64,000 bases of DNA, taken from Macrocybe gigantea (taxonomy: Eukaryota; Basidiomycota; Agaricomycetes; Agaricales; Callistosporiaceae). Both the position numbers and the translations under genes were made by a program. Positions within the stretch are counted from its first letter, which is position 1. The number at the start of each line of letters is the position of its first letter. The stretch is from assembly GCA_011319805.1 (NCBI GenBank), contig SJRY01000123.1, positions 29,276-93,275 of the forward strand. The letters run 5' to 3'. The notes beneath the pieces were generated by a model that made no database searches, was not told the origin of the DNA, and saw only the letters and a program-made list of their open reading frames with translations. Of the stretch, positions 50,728-61,460 are shown piece after piece.

Positions 50728-52111
50728 TCATTTTAAGAACAAATAATTAACCAACTCCGTGACAACTAGAACATTGACACTATTCCCAATGAGACGATAC
50801 TTAGACTTGACGGATATCCCCTCAGGCCAGGCGAAGGAGTCATTGGCATGGAGGCGTATGAAGTGGAATAGTTTCAGAAGTTCCGTGGGGGTAAAGTAGC
50901 GCAGTCGTAACGGCCTTAGAATACGCAGAGAGTCTGTTTCCGCTGTTGATTGCGCCTCCGCGAAGGCTCTAAAAATGCTAGCTGTCTAAGAGAATTGACC
51001 ATTAGACGAGCATTGCAGTGTGACGAAGTCGGTACAACGAACATCCAGTTTCTCATTCAGCTGTAAAACGGAACCAGCACGTTGGGCTAATTGCGTGTAA
51101 CCTGATCAGTTTCTATTTGAGCGTAACTTTAAAAGGGTCATGAAAGCGAATGACTTCTAGTAAAACAGCACGTCCGTCTTGATGCAGGTGTCACGATATC
51201 GAAAATCCGTCCCCATTTTTGCAAAATATTGTCAGGAACAGCGTAATGCCTTTCTAGCATCGGCTCTTCATCCAGGTATGCACGAAGTTCCGTGACTAAG
51301 GGTCCTGCTTCAAGACGCTCGTTGATCATCTGCCTATGATCATTCCACGGTTCATGGCCGGGTATATGTCGCCATACTTTGTCTGCGTCGCTTTCTTCCA
51401 CGTGAGCAAAAGATAGGGGACGTTTTTTCGCGAGGCAATAATAGCGTAGACGAGAGTTCGGTACGCCAAATTGCAGTGGTGTGAGTAATAGTTCCAAGAC
51501 AGAATAGTCAAGAGACCTTAATGTTGACAACAAGACAACACGAGCATCCGATGACTTATGCGATTATCAAAACTCGTCATTGCAAGATAAGCCAACGTGA
51601 TATTCACCTCAAATCCAGCAACATTTTCGATGAGGATGCGAGAGGGTTGGGACTCCATCAAAATCAGACTTGGGAGAACATCTTGAATTATATGAAGGAA
51701 TGATTTCGCCCTCGGATCTGTAGAACCTTTTGCATTTGGATTCAAGACAGTGAAAGGCTGGCAAGCTGGAGAAAGGAGCCAGAGATCTGCTTGAAAGGCA
51801 GCCAATGTCGTAGCTGTCAGTGTAGAGATGTCAATCTGATAACGGGAGTCGGCGAGTTATTACCGCGCAATGTGAACTGAAACTGAGAAACCTTCTTTAT
51901 AACATTTTTTGAATGATTAGCGGCGTAGACTCGACAAGCCTGCGGATCCCAGTCGAATGCTTGGATCACGTTGCCGTCTACCTGACTACGTGTTAGGCCA
52001 AGTGCAACCCGCCTGATGGGCAGGATTTCAGTCAAAATAAACCGATCGTCTCTCAACGTTGGAGAGCGCACCAATGCCAGAAAAAAATTCGAGTGCTCTT
52101 ATCTGCACCAT
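50728..52111 (-). pseudogene. DNMT2: tRNA (cytosine-5) methyltransferase Dnmt2, with an apparent frameshift
   Basis: ATG 52111 (MVQIRALEFFSGIG, motif I) to TGA 50728. Exons follow with GT-AG introns at 52013-52071, near 51830-51888, near 51565-51615, and two nearer the end. The motif IV loop is SPACQPFTV (PCQ becomes ACQ), then ENVAGFE (motif VI), RLRYYCLAKK, and the Dnmt2-specific CFT-x-x-Y as CFTRSY. The C-terminus has LRYFTPTELL and KSKYRLIGNSVNV. Dnmt2 methylates C38 of some tRNAs, mainly Asp. Right after intron 1 the frame reads GLHLA and hits TAA at 51993-51995, while the next frame gives LTRSQVDGNVIQAFDWDP. One missing base in the ggcc at 51996-51999 explains this. Everything else is intact, so a sequencing error is possible and I am unsure that it is a true pseudogene. 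Confidence 0.8.
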
Positions 52112-52352
52112 GGATAGAACGTTTCGGGTTCGGGAAACGAGGGTTGCATGACGGGCCACTTACGTAAGGATTTTCGAACTTATTGAATCGACTCACGCCT
52201 CAATCATCTTGCCTTCTACCAGCTTGTTCGCATAGATCTCGCCACTCAGCGGGCACAGGTACACTCATTCGCTTACAATACTTGGATACATTGACATTTC
52301 CGCGCGCAAACCCAATTCTCCGCCTCCAAACTCACTTATTGCTATCACTCCT
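52112..52352. promoter_or_regulatory. Shared divergent promoter region of DNMT2 and the PHD gene
   Basis: 241 bp separate the two divergent start codons. There are CT-rich stretches on the plus strand (52320-52350) just before the PHD gene ATG. No clear TATA box is seen. Confidence 0.5.
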
Positions 52353-55300
52353 ATGTCGTCTGGTGTTAGTCGGTCGTCCGACGGCATTGCCTTCTCAAAT
52401 TCGTCCGGTAGCTCATCGGTTTCGTCGCCTCTGGGGTATGCCAACAAACGTATTCTTTCGTTTCCTCAGAATGATTGCAATTTCAGGGAAAGAAACTTGT
52501 TAGCGGCTGAATCTGGGCCTTCACAGTACGTATCTATCTTCTGATCATGCATACCAGTAATGGTTCTAGTGGGCCTCCTGAAGGATCAAAGATTTGCAAC
52601 AAAGTCCAGTCACGTCCCAGCTTCAGCGTTCTAGCCATCTTCCGACTCCGCACAGGTGAGATAATCATCAGAATACTCACTTTCAACTACATCTTCTTCA
52701 TACTATACGAATAGCCCAAACAGTTTCGGTCAATACGTCCATGGCGTTCCGCATTCTCCAGAATCCTTTGCGCTATTCAGTGGGTAAGGTCATATCGCAT
52801 GGAATAATCGTCCTTGCTGACAACCTCAAGGGTGCAAAATACACCATCTTCTTCATTGACATCATTCTTCGGACCTCATCTGCCCTCTCAGAAACCGTAA
52901 GTTATTTCAACGCTTTCTGTTTAATTTCGAGGTATTACTGATTGCATGAGAAGTTCTGTTGAGACGTCCATTATTCAATCTCAGATCATGACCCCTGAAT
53001 CGAGGTGCGTCGAATACCTCCCGCCATTTCAAAGCACAAATCTCAAAGCAGATTTACTAGCCCTCAGTCACGCAATACTTCTACTCGTTACTCTATGGTG
53101 CCATCCAAACTACCGTCAGTGGACGTTTCTGAACAATCTTTTGATTACTAGTCGACATTCACCAATATCCATCTATTTTTAGCCATCAGTCGGCCGTTCG
53201 ATCTACTGGTTTAACATCTCCGAGCTTCGCATCTATAACACCAGAAGCGAATAATCTGCCAATCCTAGCGCCTGCACCTCGGCTTGTGTCTCCAATGTCG
53301 GCGTCTGAGCAAGCAACACAATTATCTTCTCCATTTATGGGTAAAGTCAGTGTAAGTGACCAGAAGATCAAAGCCAAGACGCAGATGCGTTTTCGCCTCC
53401 AGTCTGAGTCACCTAGACTTCATAGCAATGGTTCATCCCTCGACGAGTCCTTTTTCCGTCATACGAGGGCTGAGAATATCGGTCCTGATAGGGCGACAGT
53501 CTTATCATCCCGTCCTCATACGACGACGCCCCCAAGATCCCCTGCAATTGCTCAAGTTTCCGAGGCTGGCGGGGAATTGAAGCGTATCCACCATGCAGCA
53601 CTACAAGACTCTTTAATGCACCAAAGGCAGGTAGAAAGCAGGCGGCCAGACTACCTTAAGCGCACCAAGAGGACTCTTTTGGACATCGAACCTCCCCCTT
53701 TGGAGGAAAACCGGTTATTCCACGACCAGGACAAGTCCGTTAATGTCGGTATAACTGACAGTCCTATCAAGGGGCGAAGACTCAAGCTGTTCCAAGAAAC
53801 CTCAGAAGAAAGTTTCGAAGAAAGCTTGATGGCTGGTGGTTATGGAAGATATGTGAGTTTCTCGCAGCTGTGCATGGCGTCCAGCCACTATGGTTTACGC
53901 GAAGCATGCAGCGCACAGCGGACTGGGTTCGCCAGCCTCAACCCTTACTCACGACCCCTGGCAAGATGGAGAGCAGTATCGCGTCCTTCCCCGAACCCAC
54001 AGAAGAGGACCCTCCAACAGAAAAGGAGTTGAAGAAGCAGAAACGATTGGCGGCTTTTCGAAGACGACAATCGCAGCATAGTCCAAGTAGTAATCTCCAG
54101 CCCGTCGAGTTAGAGGGTAAGGGTAGAGTACTTGTGGATGCTGCAAGTAGTCGTCCCCTTCCGTCTTTTACGTCGCCCAGCCCCACGAGGAAGAAGATGG
54201 CGAGTCGAAAGAGAAAGAAGGTTTCGCACGGGTTCAAGGAGAAACAGAGCGACGCCGAAACGGGCACTTCTGTTCGTTTGCCGAACTGGCCAGATGAAGA
54301 ATTTCCCTGGCGGATTAGATCAAGCGAAGTGGCTGATATCGCAAAGGCCGAGGAGGAGGAAAAATTAAAATGGATTGAACAGTTCCTGGATCGAAGCTCC
54401 GACGAAGATGAAGATGAGCTCGACAGCAGCGCTCCCACCGTCGCGAGGCTGAGCATCTCCGAGACTTGGACAAAATCTCATTTTCTCGGTTCACCATCCA
54501 GAAGAGGGCTGCAGAAAGCGCTGTACTCAGATGCTCGCGATCGTACTACCACAAGCTCAAGGAGTACGTTCCATTCAAGTGACCCAGCAGATGCCAAAAC
54601 AGCCTTACTCTCAAAGAAAAGCATTCGAGCACTGTCATATCGTCGATCTCGACGGGTTGAAGACAACAGCGACGTCGAAGCTCTTTGCATTTGCAACGGT
54701 CGAGACGATGGACGAGAATTGGTGCAGTGCGACTCATGTCAAACCTGGTATCATCTGCAGTGCATCGGGATTCACGACATTGCCGAATTGGGGAAAGAAG
54801 AAGATCCGTGGTTTTGCCAGTTTTGTGAAAGGAGCAAGTCGCCTTCCCCCACAAGTGGGTTAGACTTGGCTTCGAGTGAACCAACCTTTGTGCCGACAGA
54901 TGAACCACATATTCGCGATTCCCACGATGGCATGTTCCTTCATCCATCGTCTCCCGATAGTTCGCCTCTAGGATGGAGCCAATCTCAAGCCCCGAAGACG
55001 CCCACTCAGCCTGCACGCAAGGAGCACATATTGGGGCATGCTCTCTCTACTGGCTCCTCTTGGTTAGAACCTTCTCGGCTAGGTCCGACAACCCCTAGGA
55101 ACGGATATCTTCCTCACTCTTCTTCGAATCCTCTCAATCGCAGCGGAACGCCCTTCGACGACTCGATTTTTGATCCTACATCCACTCCTTCCAGAGGTAT
55201 CCAGATGAGTGCTCCTTTCACGACGCCGAAGAACAACGTCTGGCCCTCTAAGGCGAACGGGTTATTCCAAACGCCCTCGAAACCAGGTGGAGGCAGGAAC

Positions 55301-55561
55301 TCGACGAACAGGATCTTCGACACCAATCATTCTTTCTCCTCTATCCTAGATGATGACATTGATGGCGGAGATGCGGCATCAAGCTCACTTCGCAAACAAT
55401 TTGCGTACGACGACTCTCCGATCAGGTGGGTCAGGCCCGCAGAAGAAAAAGGCCGCCGAATGATTGATTCCACCCTCCCATTTCGTTCAACGGTCCCTTC
55501 GGCGAGACTATCCGTTGAAGAGTCCCCTGTTATGCGGTCAAAGCATAAAGAGAAACCATAG
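52353..55561 (+). CDS. PHD zinc-finger nuclear protein
   Basis: ATG 52353 (MSSGVSRSSDGIAFS), TAG 55561. About six introns lie in the first 1.6 kb. A join GPSQ|IKDLQQSP across 52527-52585 and exon ends near 52668, 52788 and 52899 keep a Ser/Pro-rich frame. From 53870 one large exon runs to the end. A conserved-looking block PNWPDEEFPWRIRSSEVADI precedes an acidic stretch. The single PHD finger (54685-54830) has CICNGRDD, CDSC, WYHLQC and CQFC (C4HC3). Basic nuclear-type patches KKMASRKRKK lie before it. The tail is disordered Ser/Pro/Thr. PHD fingers read histone H3 tails, usually K4 methylation. The complex it serves cannot be told. A role in chromatin is inferred from the finger alone. Confidence 0.82.
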
Positions 55562-55887
55562 CCTCTTGACTAAATTCACCATACTGCGCCTCCGTGGGTA
55601 GCACCTCATTTCAGGAATCTCCATAAGCTAATGGTCAACTATCTCCTATTCTAGCTTCCCTTTCTATACGTTATATCTTTTGTATTCTTATAACTGGATG
55701 CTTTGTATCCTGCCTTTCGTGGCACATATGATGTGGGTTTCATAGTAGATGTTAGTGTTTATTCATGGAAGATAATGTAAATTGTCGTGATCTTCAATGT
55801 ATGCATTCTGAGACGCTCACGTTACAATCTCAACCTCAACTCTGATCACAGAAATATCCTTTTTCAGCAAAGCGCATACCACAGGAC

Positions 55888-57785
55888 ATGGATGGCGACA
55901 GCGATGTGCACTTATCCGTCATCGACCAGATACGGATCGGAGTAGTAAGTCTGGACGCCATTCCTGCGACATCACCCTTACCGTCACTCAAGGCGCTTTT
56001 TGCCCTTCGGCATAAACCTCAAGACCAATCCTTTTCATGTGTGTATCCTGTAGAAGACACTGCAACGTCACATTGGAGAACCCACTCGCTTGTTCAGCGT
56101 ATGTCCTGGATCTGCAGGACATGTTCCCCGTTTGCAAATGGCTGATATCGAGAGACAATAACCCGTGGCGTACTCGTGCACTTGAGATTGAACGAGAGTA
56201 TCAGAAGCTAAAGGACAAGTACGAGCACGACCGTCTCAGTACGAAGGCTATCCTCGCTTTTGCCGCTTTCTGACTGTGGATCTGTTCAAGGAGCTCGAAT
56301 CGATTCCGAGATAACGACCACGGTCCCAGATTCCGGTTCTGAACGGGCTTCATGCGGCGGGCCTATCAAGAAGAAGAAGAAATCACCACTTAATCATACT
56401 TTCGCTAAGCAGTTGGATATCGAGGACTACGAGTCCATTTTTGCTGTGTTTGAAGGCGAGGCTATCTTTCACTATTCTATCTTGTAAAGAACTGACATAC
56501 CTGATCCTCAGCTTCAAATTTAATCTGCCGCACGATAGATGACAACCTCTGGTCCCAGGACAGAATAAAGGTTGATCCAGACTTTCGTCTAGCTGTCGTC
56601 AACGAATCGTTCCGCGTTCTTGCAGCCGGGCTGGATCAGATCATCGCATGTCCCGGACCTTCTGTCGCTCAGCAAAACCAACTACGGAGTCTCAATATCG
56701 TTCTACATCACATTCTGACGACAGTTTGGACCATGTCTCGGACAGCGTCAATAGCAACCCAAAGCCCCACACACGAACTGCTGGCGGGATCGATGGAAAA
56801 CATTCTATCTCAGCTGTCCTTGCTAATCATGCAGCCAGTGATCAAATCATTTGCAGTCCTGTCTGAATCTTACATCTACAGATGCTTCCGTCCGCGGGCG
56901 GAACCTCTTAGTTCTAGGGATTTACGACTTCACAAGCCAGCGGAAAATTCTCGAGTCAACTCGAATAGTGTACCTCGAACGAGTTTACCCTGCGATATTG
57001 TTGACATACGGAAAGACTTGCTAAACTTCTTTCGGAGAGTGGTGGTCTCTGTCCATAGCGAATTTCGAGCTGCGCAAAATCCGATTCGAGCTTCAAGCTT
57101 GTTTCAGGCATGCTTAATCCTCGACACCACACGCGAAATTGAACGGATGCTATTCCGTTCGGGCGACGGTTCATCCGCAAAGCCGCGGGCGAGTGCATTA
57201 GGAGTCAACGCTAACCCCACCGAATGGCATCCTTCTGGAAGGACTCTGCCGTCTCGTCTGCACAAGCTCGCGGTCAAAGATGCATTGTGGTACTTGTGCG
57301 CTGTGATTCACTCCTTATTTGACGACCCGCCGTTGGTGCATGGCGCCAAACCCTTTTGTGGACAGAGAGTTGGAGGAGATGGCAGACTTCTATGGGAGTC
57401 GATATCAACTACTCTATTGAAGGTGCTGACGAAATGCAAACGGATGGACCATAATCTCGAAAGGACGCGCAAAAACTTTGAGCGAGGGCTCCTGATGCCT
57501 GGAAGACTAGCGACACCAAGAGATCAACAGGACAACTCCAGTCCCAGAGGTGTTCGGAACGCAACCCTGCAAGCTGATGCCTACAATGATGAAGCGCCGC
57601 AGGTGAATTTCGCACATGTAAATGTGGCCCCAAATATCGGTGGCACACTGAGGACCGGCAGGGTGCCCCAAGAAGCCAATTCTGCCGGCGAGTTTATGAC
57701 TTTGCCACATGAAACGGCGCAAGAGCAGACCGATGACGAGCTGATTGAACTGGATGAAGTTGGGTATGACTTACTTCTCGCATAG
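55888..57785 (+). CDS. Uncharacterised conserved-looking protein
   Basis: ATG 55888 (MDGDSDVHLSVIDQIRIG), TAG 57785. Introns lie near 56039 and between 56240 and 56520, where exact ends are uncertain. The N-terminal exons read LPSLKALFALRHKP, CKWLISRDNNPWRTRALEIE and a coiled-coil-like EREYQKLKDKYEHD. A basic patch KKKKKSPLNHTFAKQLDIED (56370-56430) follows. The last exon (about 56530-57785) is a long helical domain (DFRLAVVNESFRVLAAGLDQ, DIVDIRKDLLNFFRRVVVS, LHKLAVKDALWYLCAVIHSL) with an acidic end. I do not recognise the family. The good frame in the last exon and host-like codon use argue for a real gene. Confidence 0.65.
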
Positions 57786-58945
57786 CAGAGCGATACTGGA
57801 CCTGGACATCAATTTTCGCATGAGACACCTTCATAGCCTTCATAGGCTCTTCGCGACGGTAGAGATTACGACGGCTGATGTGAGTATGCTGGAAGGTCAC
57901 TCATCGAAGGTGGGGTATGTCGACGTCGATGTTAGCAGTTAGGATGATTTGTTCCTGACCTTTTGTGACGAGACGAATCCATGCATAAAGGATGGCATGT
58001 ATGAGTTTCAACCACCCTGGCATCAAGCAACATTCGTTGCTCAGTCATGACATCAACGCTGGCTGTCAGGACGGATGTTGTGAAGATCAGTTATATCCGC
58101 ATGGACATATCCTGAGCGTTTCCTGTGAGTATCTCGTGAAGCTCCTTTTAGCAACTGGAGAGCAAATGTTCCTCCCTGCTCGGAGGAAAAAAAAAAGAGG
58201 CTCTGATATCGTGTCCATTGACCTGGCCATAAGGAGCCAAGGGGATCTGCGTGGAAAGCCTATTATGTAGTATGAGAAGGAGACTTTTTCTCAGACTTTT
58301 CCCTTGTCCTTCAATCAGTCGCAGGGACACCATGGCCAGTCTCTAGGGCTATAATGAGTGAAGGGAGTTGACAGATGCAATGGATCATATGACAGGGAGA
58401 TGCCAACTTGAAGGAAGATGGAAGACAGATTTTCGCTTCGATGAAGGGAATACAGGGCACAATTTCGAGAATCAATTAGAGAACGTCATGAAAGAAGGTC
58501 AGCCCATGGAATGTCCGACGACAACAAATGGGGGTTATTTGGCGAGCTGTGAAAATTGATCGATAGCATTGTCATCGATTTCTTGGAGGAGTGATCTAGT
58601 AGATCACAAGCAAAAGTTGCTCGTGGAGGCCGAAGTATCGTCCAATAAGCAATGGGGTATCGCAGATCCTACGCGGTCCATGATTTCTGCCAAATCGCCG
58701 TGTTCACGGATTGGTCGCTGCGGCAAATAATTGGATGCACACGAGCAGTGGATTGGCAAACTGTCCGATCGACGTTGCAAGAACAAAGCCGCAGTCTAAT
58801 ATGTGCTGACATGACGACACATTTTGGCCAATGATCGATCATCGATCATCGAATTTTTTTTTTCAGACTGCATGCATAACAGGCACCATGCGTTCGGGAG
58901 GAAAAAAGAAAGTGCAAGACCAGTAGGCTGTGCTTGCCAAGTTGC
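57786..58945. other. Intergenic sequence, no gene recognised
   Basis: Short open frames only, none with family resemblance or plausible exon structure. A pyrimidine tract tttttttttc occurs at 58855. Confidence 0.5.
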
Positions 58946-58949
58946 AGGC

Positions 58950-59175
58950 TTCTTACATTGAGCGGTGAGGAATAACATATCGACAGCGCGGAATTGCTTC
59001 ATCTCTGAAAGGAAGCGATTTAGAGTTACTGCCATTGCTTGATAAGTGCATATGATGTTGAGGAGGTTCTGGACGTGGGGAAGGAAAGACCTGTGCAGGA
59101 TTGGGCGCAAGCAAGGCAATATCATCAGCAAAAAGTCCATAACATTGTTTGACATTGTAAACAATGTATAATTCG
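58950..59175 (-). pseudogene. Possible LINE reverse transcriptase scrap
   Basis: The minus strand reads CYGLFADDIALLAPNP, which matches the F/Y-x-DD active-site block of LINE RTs, then after a frame change QNLLNIICTYQA, typical of the following helix. Only about 60 codons remain and frames are broken. It is not the LINE family of the left block, which has FVDDG. Confidence 0.4.
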
Positions 59176-59189
59176 GACAAATTTGTATA

Positions 59190-59460
59190 GTCATGTATGA
59201 GAATACAAGTTGTATAGCATTATAGTAGTCATCTTACAATGTAATACAATTTTATTTGGTGGGCTACAATTATAATCTGAGATTACAATGTTATGCAATT
59301 TTAATGACCACCTTACATTGTAATACAATTTTGCTACAATTTTATTTTCAGCATACAATTTTGTCTGCCAGTATGCAATGTAATACATGATTGTGTTTAT
59401 AATAATATCAAGCATGCATTGTAATCCATGTTGTCTGGTATCCATAATGTCTTTGTTCAT
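59190..59460. repeat. AT-rich imperfect repeat, 'tacaatttt / cattgtaatacaa'
   Basis: Repeats of acaatttt and cattgtaatacaat in both orientations, spaced 15-40 bp. No coding. Could be a small MITE or an eroded satellite. Confidence 0.6.
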
Positions 59461-59575
59461 TAGCTTTCTTCAATGAATGACAAATAATATGTTCTGAATC
59501 ACTCAGATATTCATTTAGCAAGAAAGTTGATTTTATTGCTCAAGTATACAGGCACAAGAAAAAAAAAAAGGCTGT

Positions 59576-61248
59576 CTACAAGGTGTTTTTGGTGGTGCGG
59601 AACCTATCGAGGCAAAGCGGGCGAGGACAGCGATAGGTCCGCTCGTAGAGTCCGCACTTGTTGCAGACGATTTTGCCGAGGTTGAGCGTGGAGCGGCGCC
59701 ATGCTGGCGCCTCGGTCGTGCGGCAATTGACGCAGCAGCGGCGGACGTATTGCGTCTGCTTCGCCGCGGCGTCGTCCGTGAACTGGATCGGACGGCTCGA
59801 TCCGTCGAGCTGTTGGCGAGCGGAAGACGTGGGCGAGAAGGAGCCTACGCTGGGACTTGGGGCCAGCGCCTCGCTATTGCTGTGGGACAGGAAAACAGGT
59901 GCGTAGGGCACCGAGGTCAACGCCGAGGCATTGCCGTACAGTGGGAAGGAGGGATGGTCGGAGGCCGCGAGGAGCGAGGAGGTCGCTGGTGGCAACACGT
60001 CATTGCCGTGCAATGGGACGGAGGGCGCGTACGAGGCCGAGAGCGACAACAAATCGTTGCCGTAGAACAAAGTCCGGGAGGAAACGGAGGCCCGTATCAA
60101 TGCCTCGTCGTTGCCGTCGAGCGGGATGGAGGGAAGGTCGGAGACCGCGAGGAGCGAGGACGACGCACGGGGGCCCGGATGCAACGGCGAGCGGTTGCCG
60201 GAGAATGGAAGAGAATGAGCGCAGTCAGCTCGGACTGGCAACGGGGGGAAAAGCTGGACCATGGAAAAACGCTCGCCATTGTCGTAGAACGGGAGGGAAG
60301 GCGAGCAGGGCGTGTACAAGGCCGTTGGCAACGCCTCGTCGTTGCTGTACAGCGCAAGCGAGTGCGCGTGGTCGGCTGGGAGGAGCGAGGAGGACGCGCT
60401 GGGTATTGGGGGTAATGGCGAGGTGTTGCTGTTGCCGTCGAGCATGAAGGAGGGTAGCGACGAGGCGTCGTCGTGGAGCGGCATCGACGACGAGAATTGC
60501 GCTAAGGAAAGCCGCTCGCTGTTGCCATAGAGTTGGAGGAAGGATGCGTACAGGGCTGCCCTGGGTCGACGTAAGGCGGGATCAACGGCGGATGCGAAGC
60601 CAGTGGCACCATCTTGTCATTGCGGTGCAGTGGGAGAGAGGGCGCGTACAAGGCCGTTGGCAACGCCTCGTCGTTGCCGTACAGCGGAAGCGAAGGCGGG
60701 CAGTCGGCTAGGAAGAGGGAGGAGGGCTTGTAAGACGTTGGGGGCAAGGGCAAGTCATTGCCGTCGCCGTCGAGCACGAAGGAAGACGCGTAGCGAGCCG
60801 AGGGCAGCGCCTCTGCGTTATCATAGAGCGGCAGCGAGTGCGCATAGGGGGCTGGAGACAACGTATGGCCGTTGTCGTGCAGCAGCATCAATGGCGAGCG
60901 CTCGCCGTTGCCGTCGACTGGGAGGAAGGACGCGTGGGGCGGCGGCAACACGTCGTTGCCATGGAGTGGAAAGGCGGGGACGGGGGAGGCTGGCCGCAAC
61001 GAGCCATCGTTGTCGTGGCCGCGGCTGTGGAGCGGAACAGAAGGAATGCACGGCGCTGGTACGAGCGACTCGCCAACGCCGTGGAATGCCAGGGAGGGAA
61101 GGAGGGCACTGGCGGCAACGAATCGTCGTTGCCGCCGAGTGTGAGGGAGGGGGCAGGGAGTTGGCGGGGGCGGGCGCTGGGGGCGGCAGGGAAAGCGTTG
61201 GCGGGGGCGGGCATTGATGGGGGCGTTAGTTACTACGACGAGCGACAA
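59576..61248 (-). CDS. GATA-type zinc-finger protein with long tandem-repeat region
   Basis: The C-terminal ORF (60484-59576) ends with a GATA-type finger, CVNCRTTEAPAWRRSTLN then CNKCGLYER (C-X2-C-X19-C-X2-C), 30 residues from the end. Upstream, from a possible ATG at 61248, run imperfect repeats of about 16-24 residues with a core P-L-x-G-N-D-x-x-L (LPLYGNDEALPTALYAPS, VPLHGNDVLPPATS). The two halves are in different frames: a shift lies near 60550-60560 (PYVDPG to ALYASFLQLYGN). So either a short indel breaks it, an undetected intron exists, or translation starts at 60484. GATA factors bind DNA at GATA sites and in fungi control nitrogen, light, iron and development. The Lys in CNKCGLY replaces the usual Ala. 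Function and true start are unknown. Confidence 0.6.
59830..61200. repeat. Coding minisatellite in the GATA-finger gene
   Basis: Units of about 50-75 bp with cores such as 'cgttgccgtacagcgg' and 'gggagggaaggtcgg' recur through the region with substitutions and length changes. Open frames on the plus strand here are shadows of the repeat. GC content is clearly above that of the neighbours. Confidence 0.7.
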
Positions 61249-61460
61249 ACTTGTTTCGCTTATCGGCGGCAGGATAGGATCGCCTTCGATCGCAGAGCTG
61301 GAAGCTGTTAGCCAACACTCAGGCGGGGGAAGACGACCGCAAAAGCCGCGTTGACCTCTGCGAACGGTGTGGCAAGTGGGGTGGACTGATCCTATTTTGT
61401 ATCAAGAATGACTGTCGTCAGAAAGAAATCTCCGAATGAAAACAAAGTGCTCTACGTGTT

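Noticed and set aside
59750..61311. Long plus-strand Arg/Gly-rich open frames
   Set aside because: They are antisense shadows of the coding minisatellite in the minus-strand GATA-finger gene.
61320..61440. Plus-strand Cys-rich reading (CERCGKWGG) as a zinc finger
   Set aside because: Very short, no exon context, and placed between two minus-strand genes. Chance reading is more likely.
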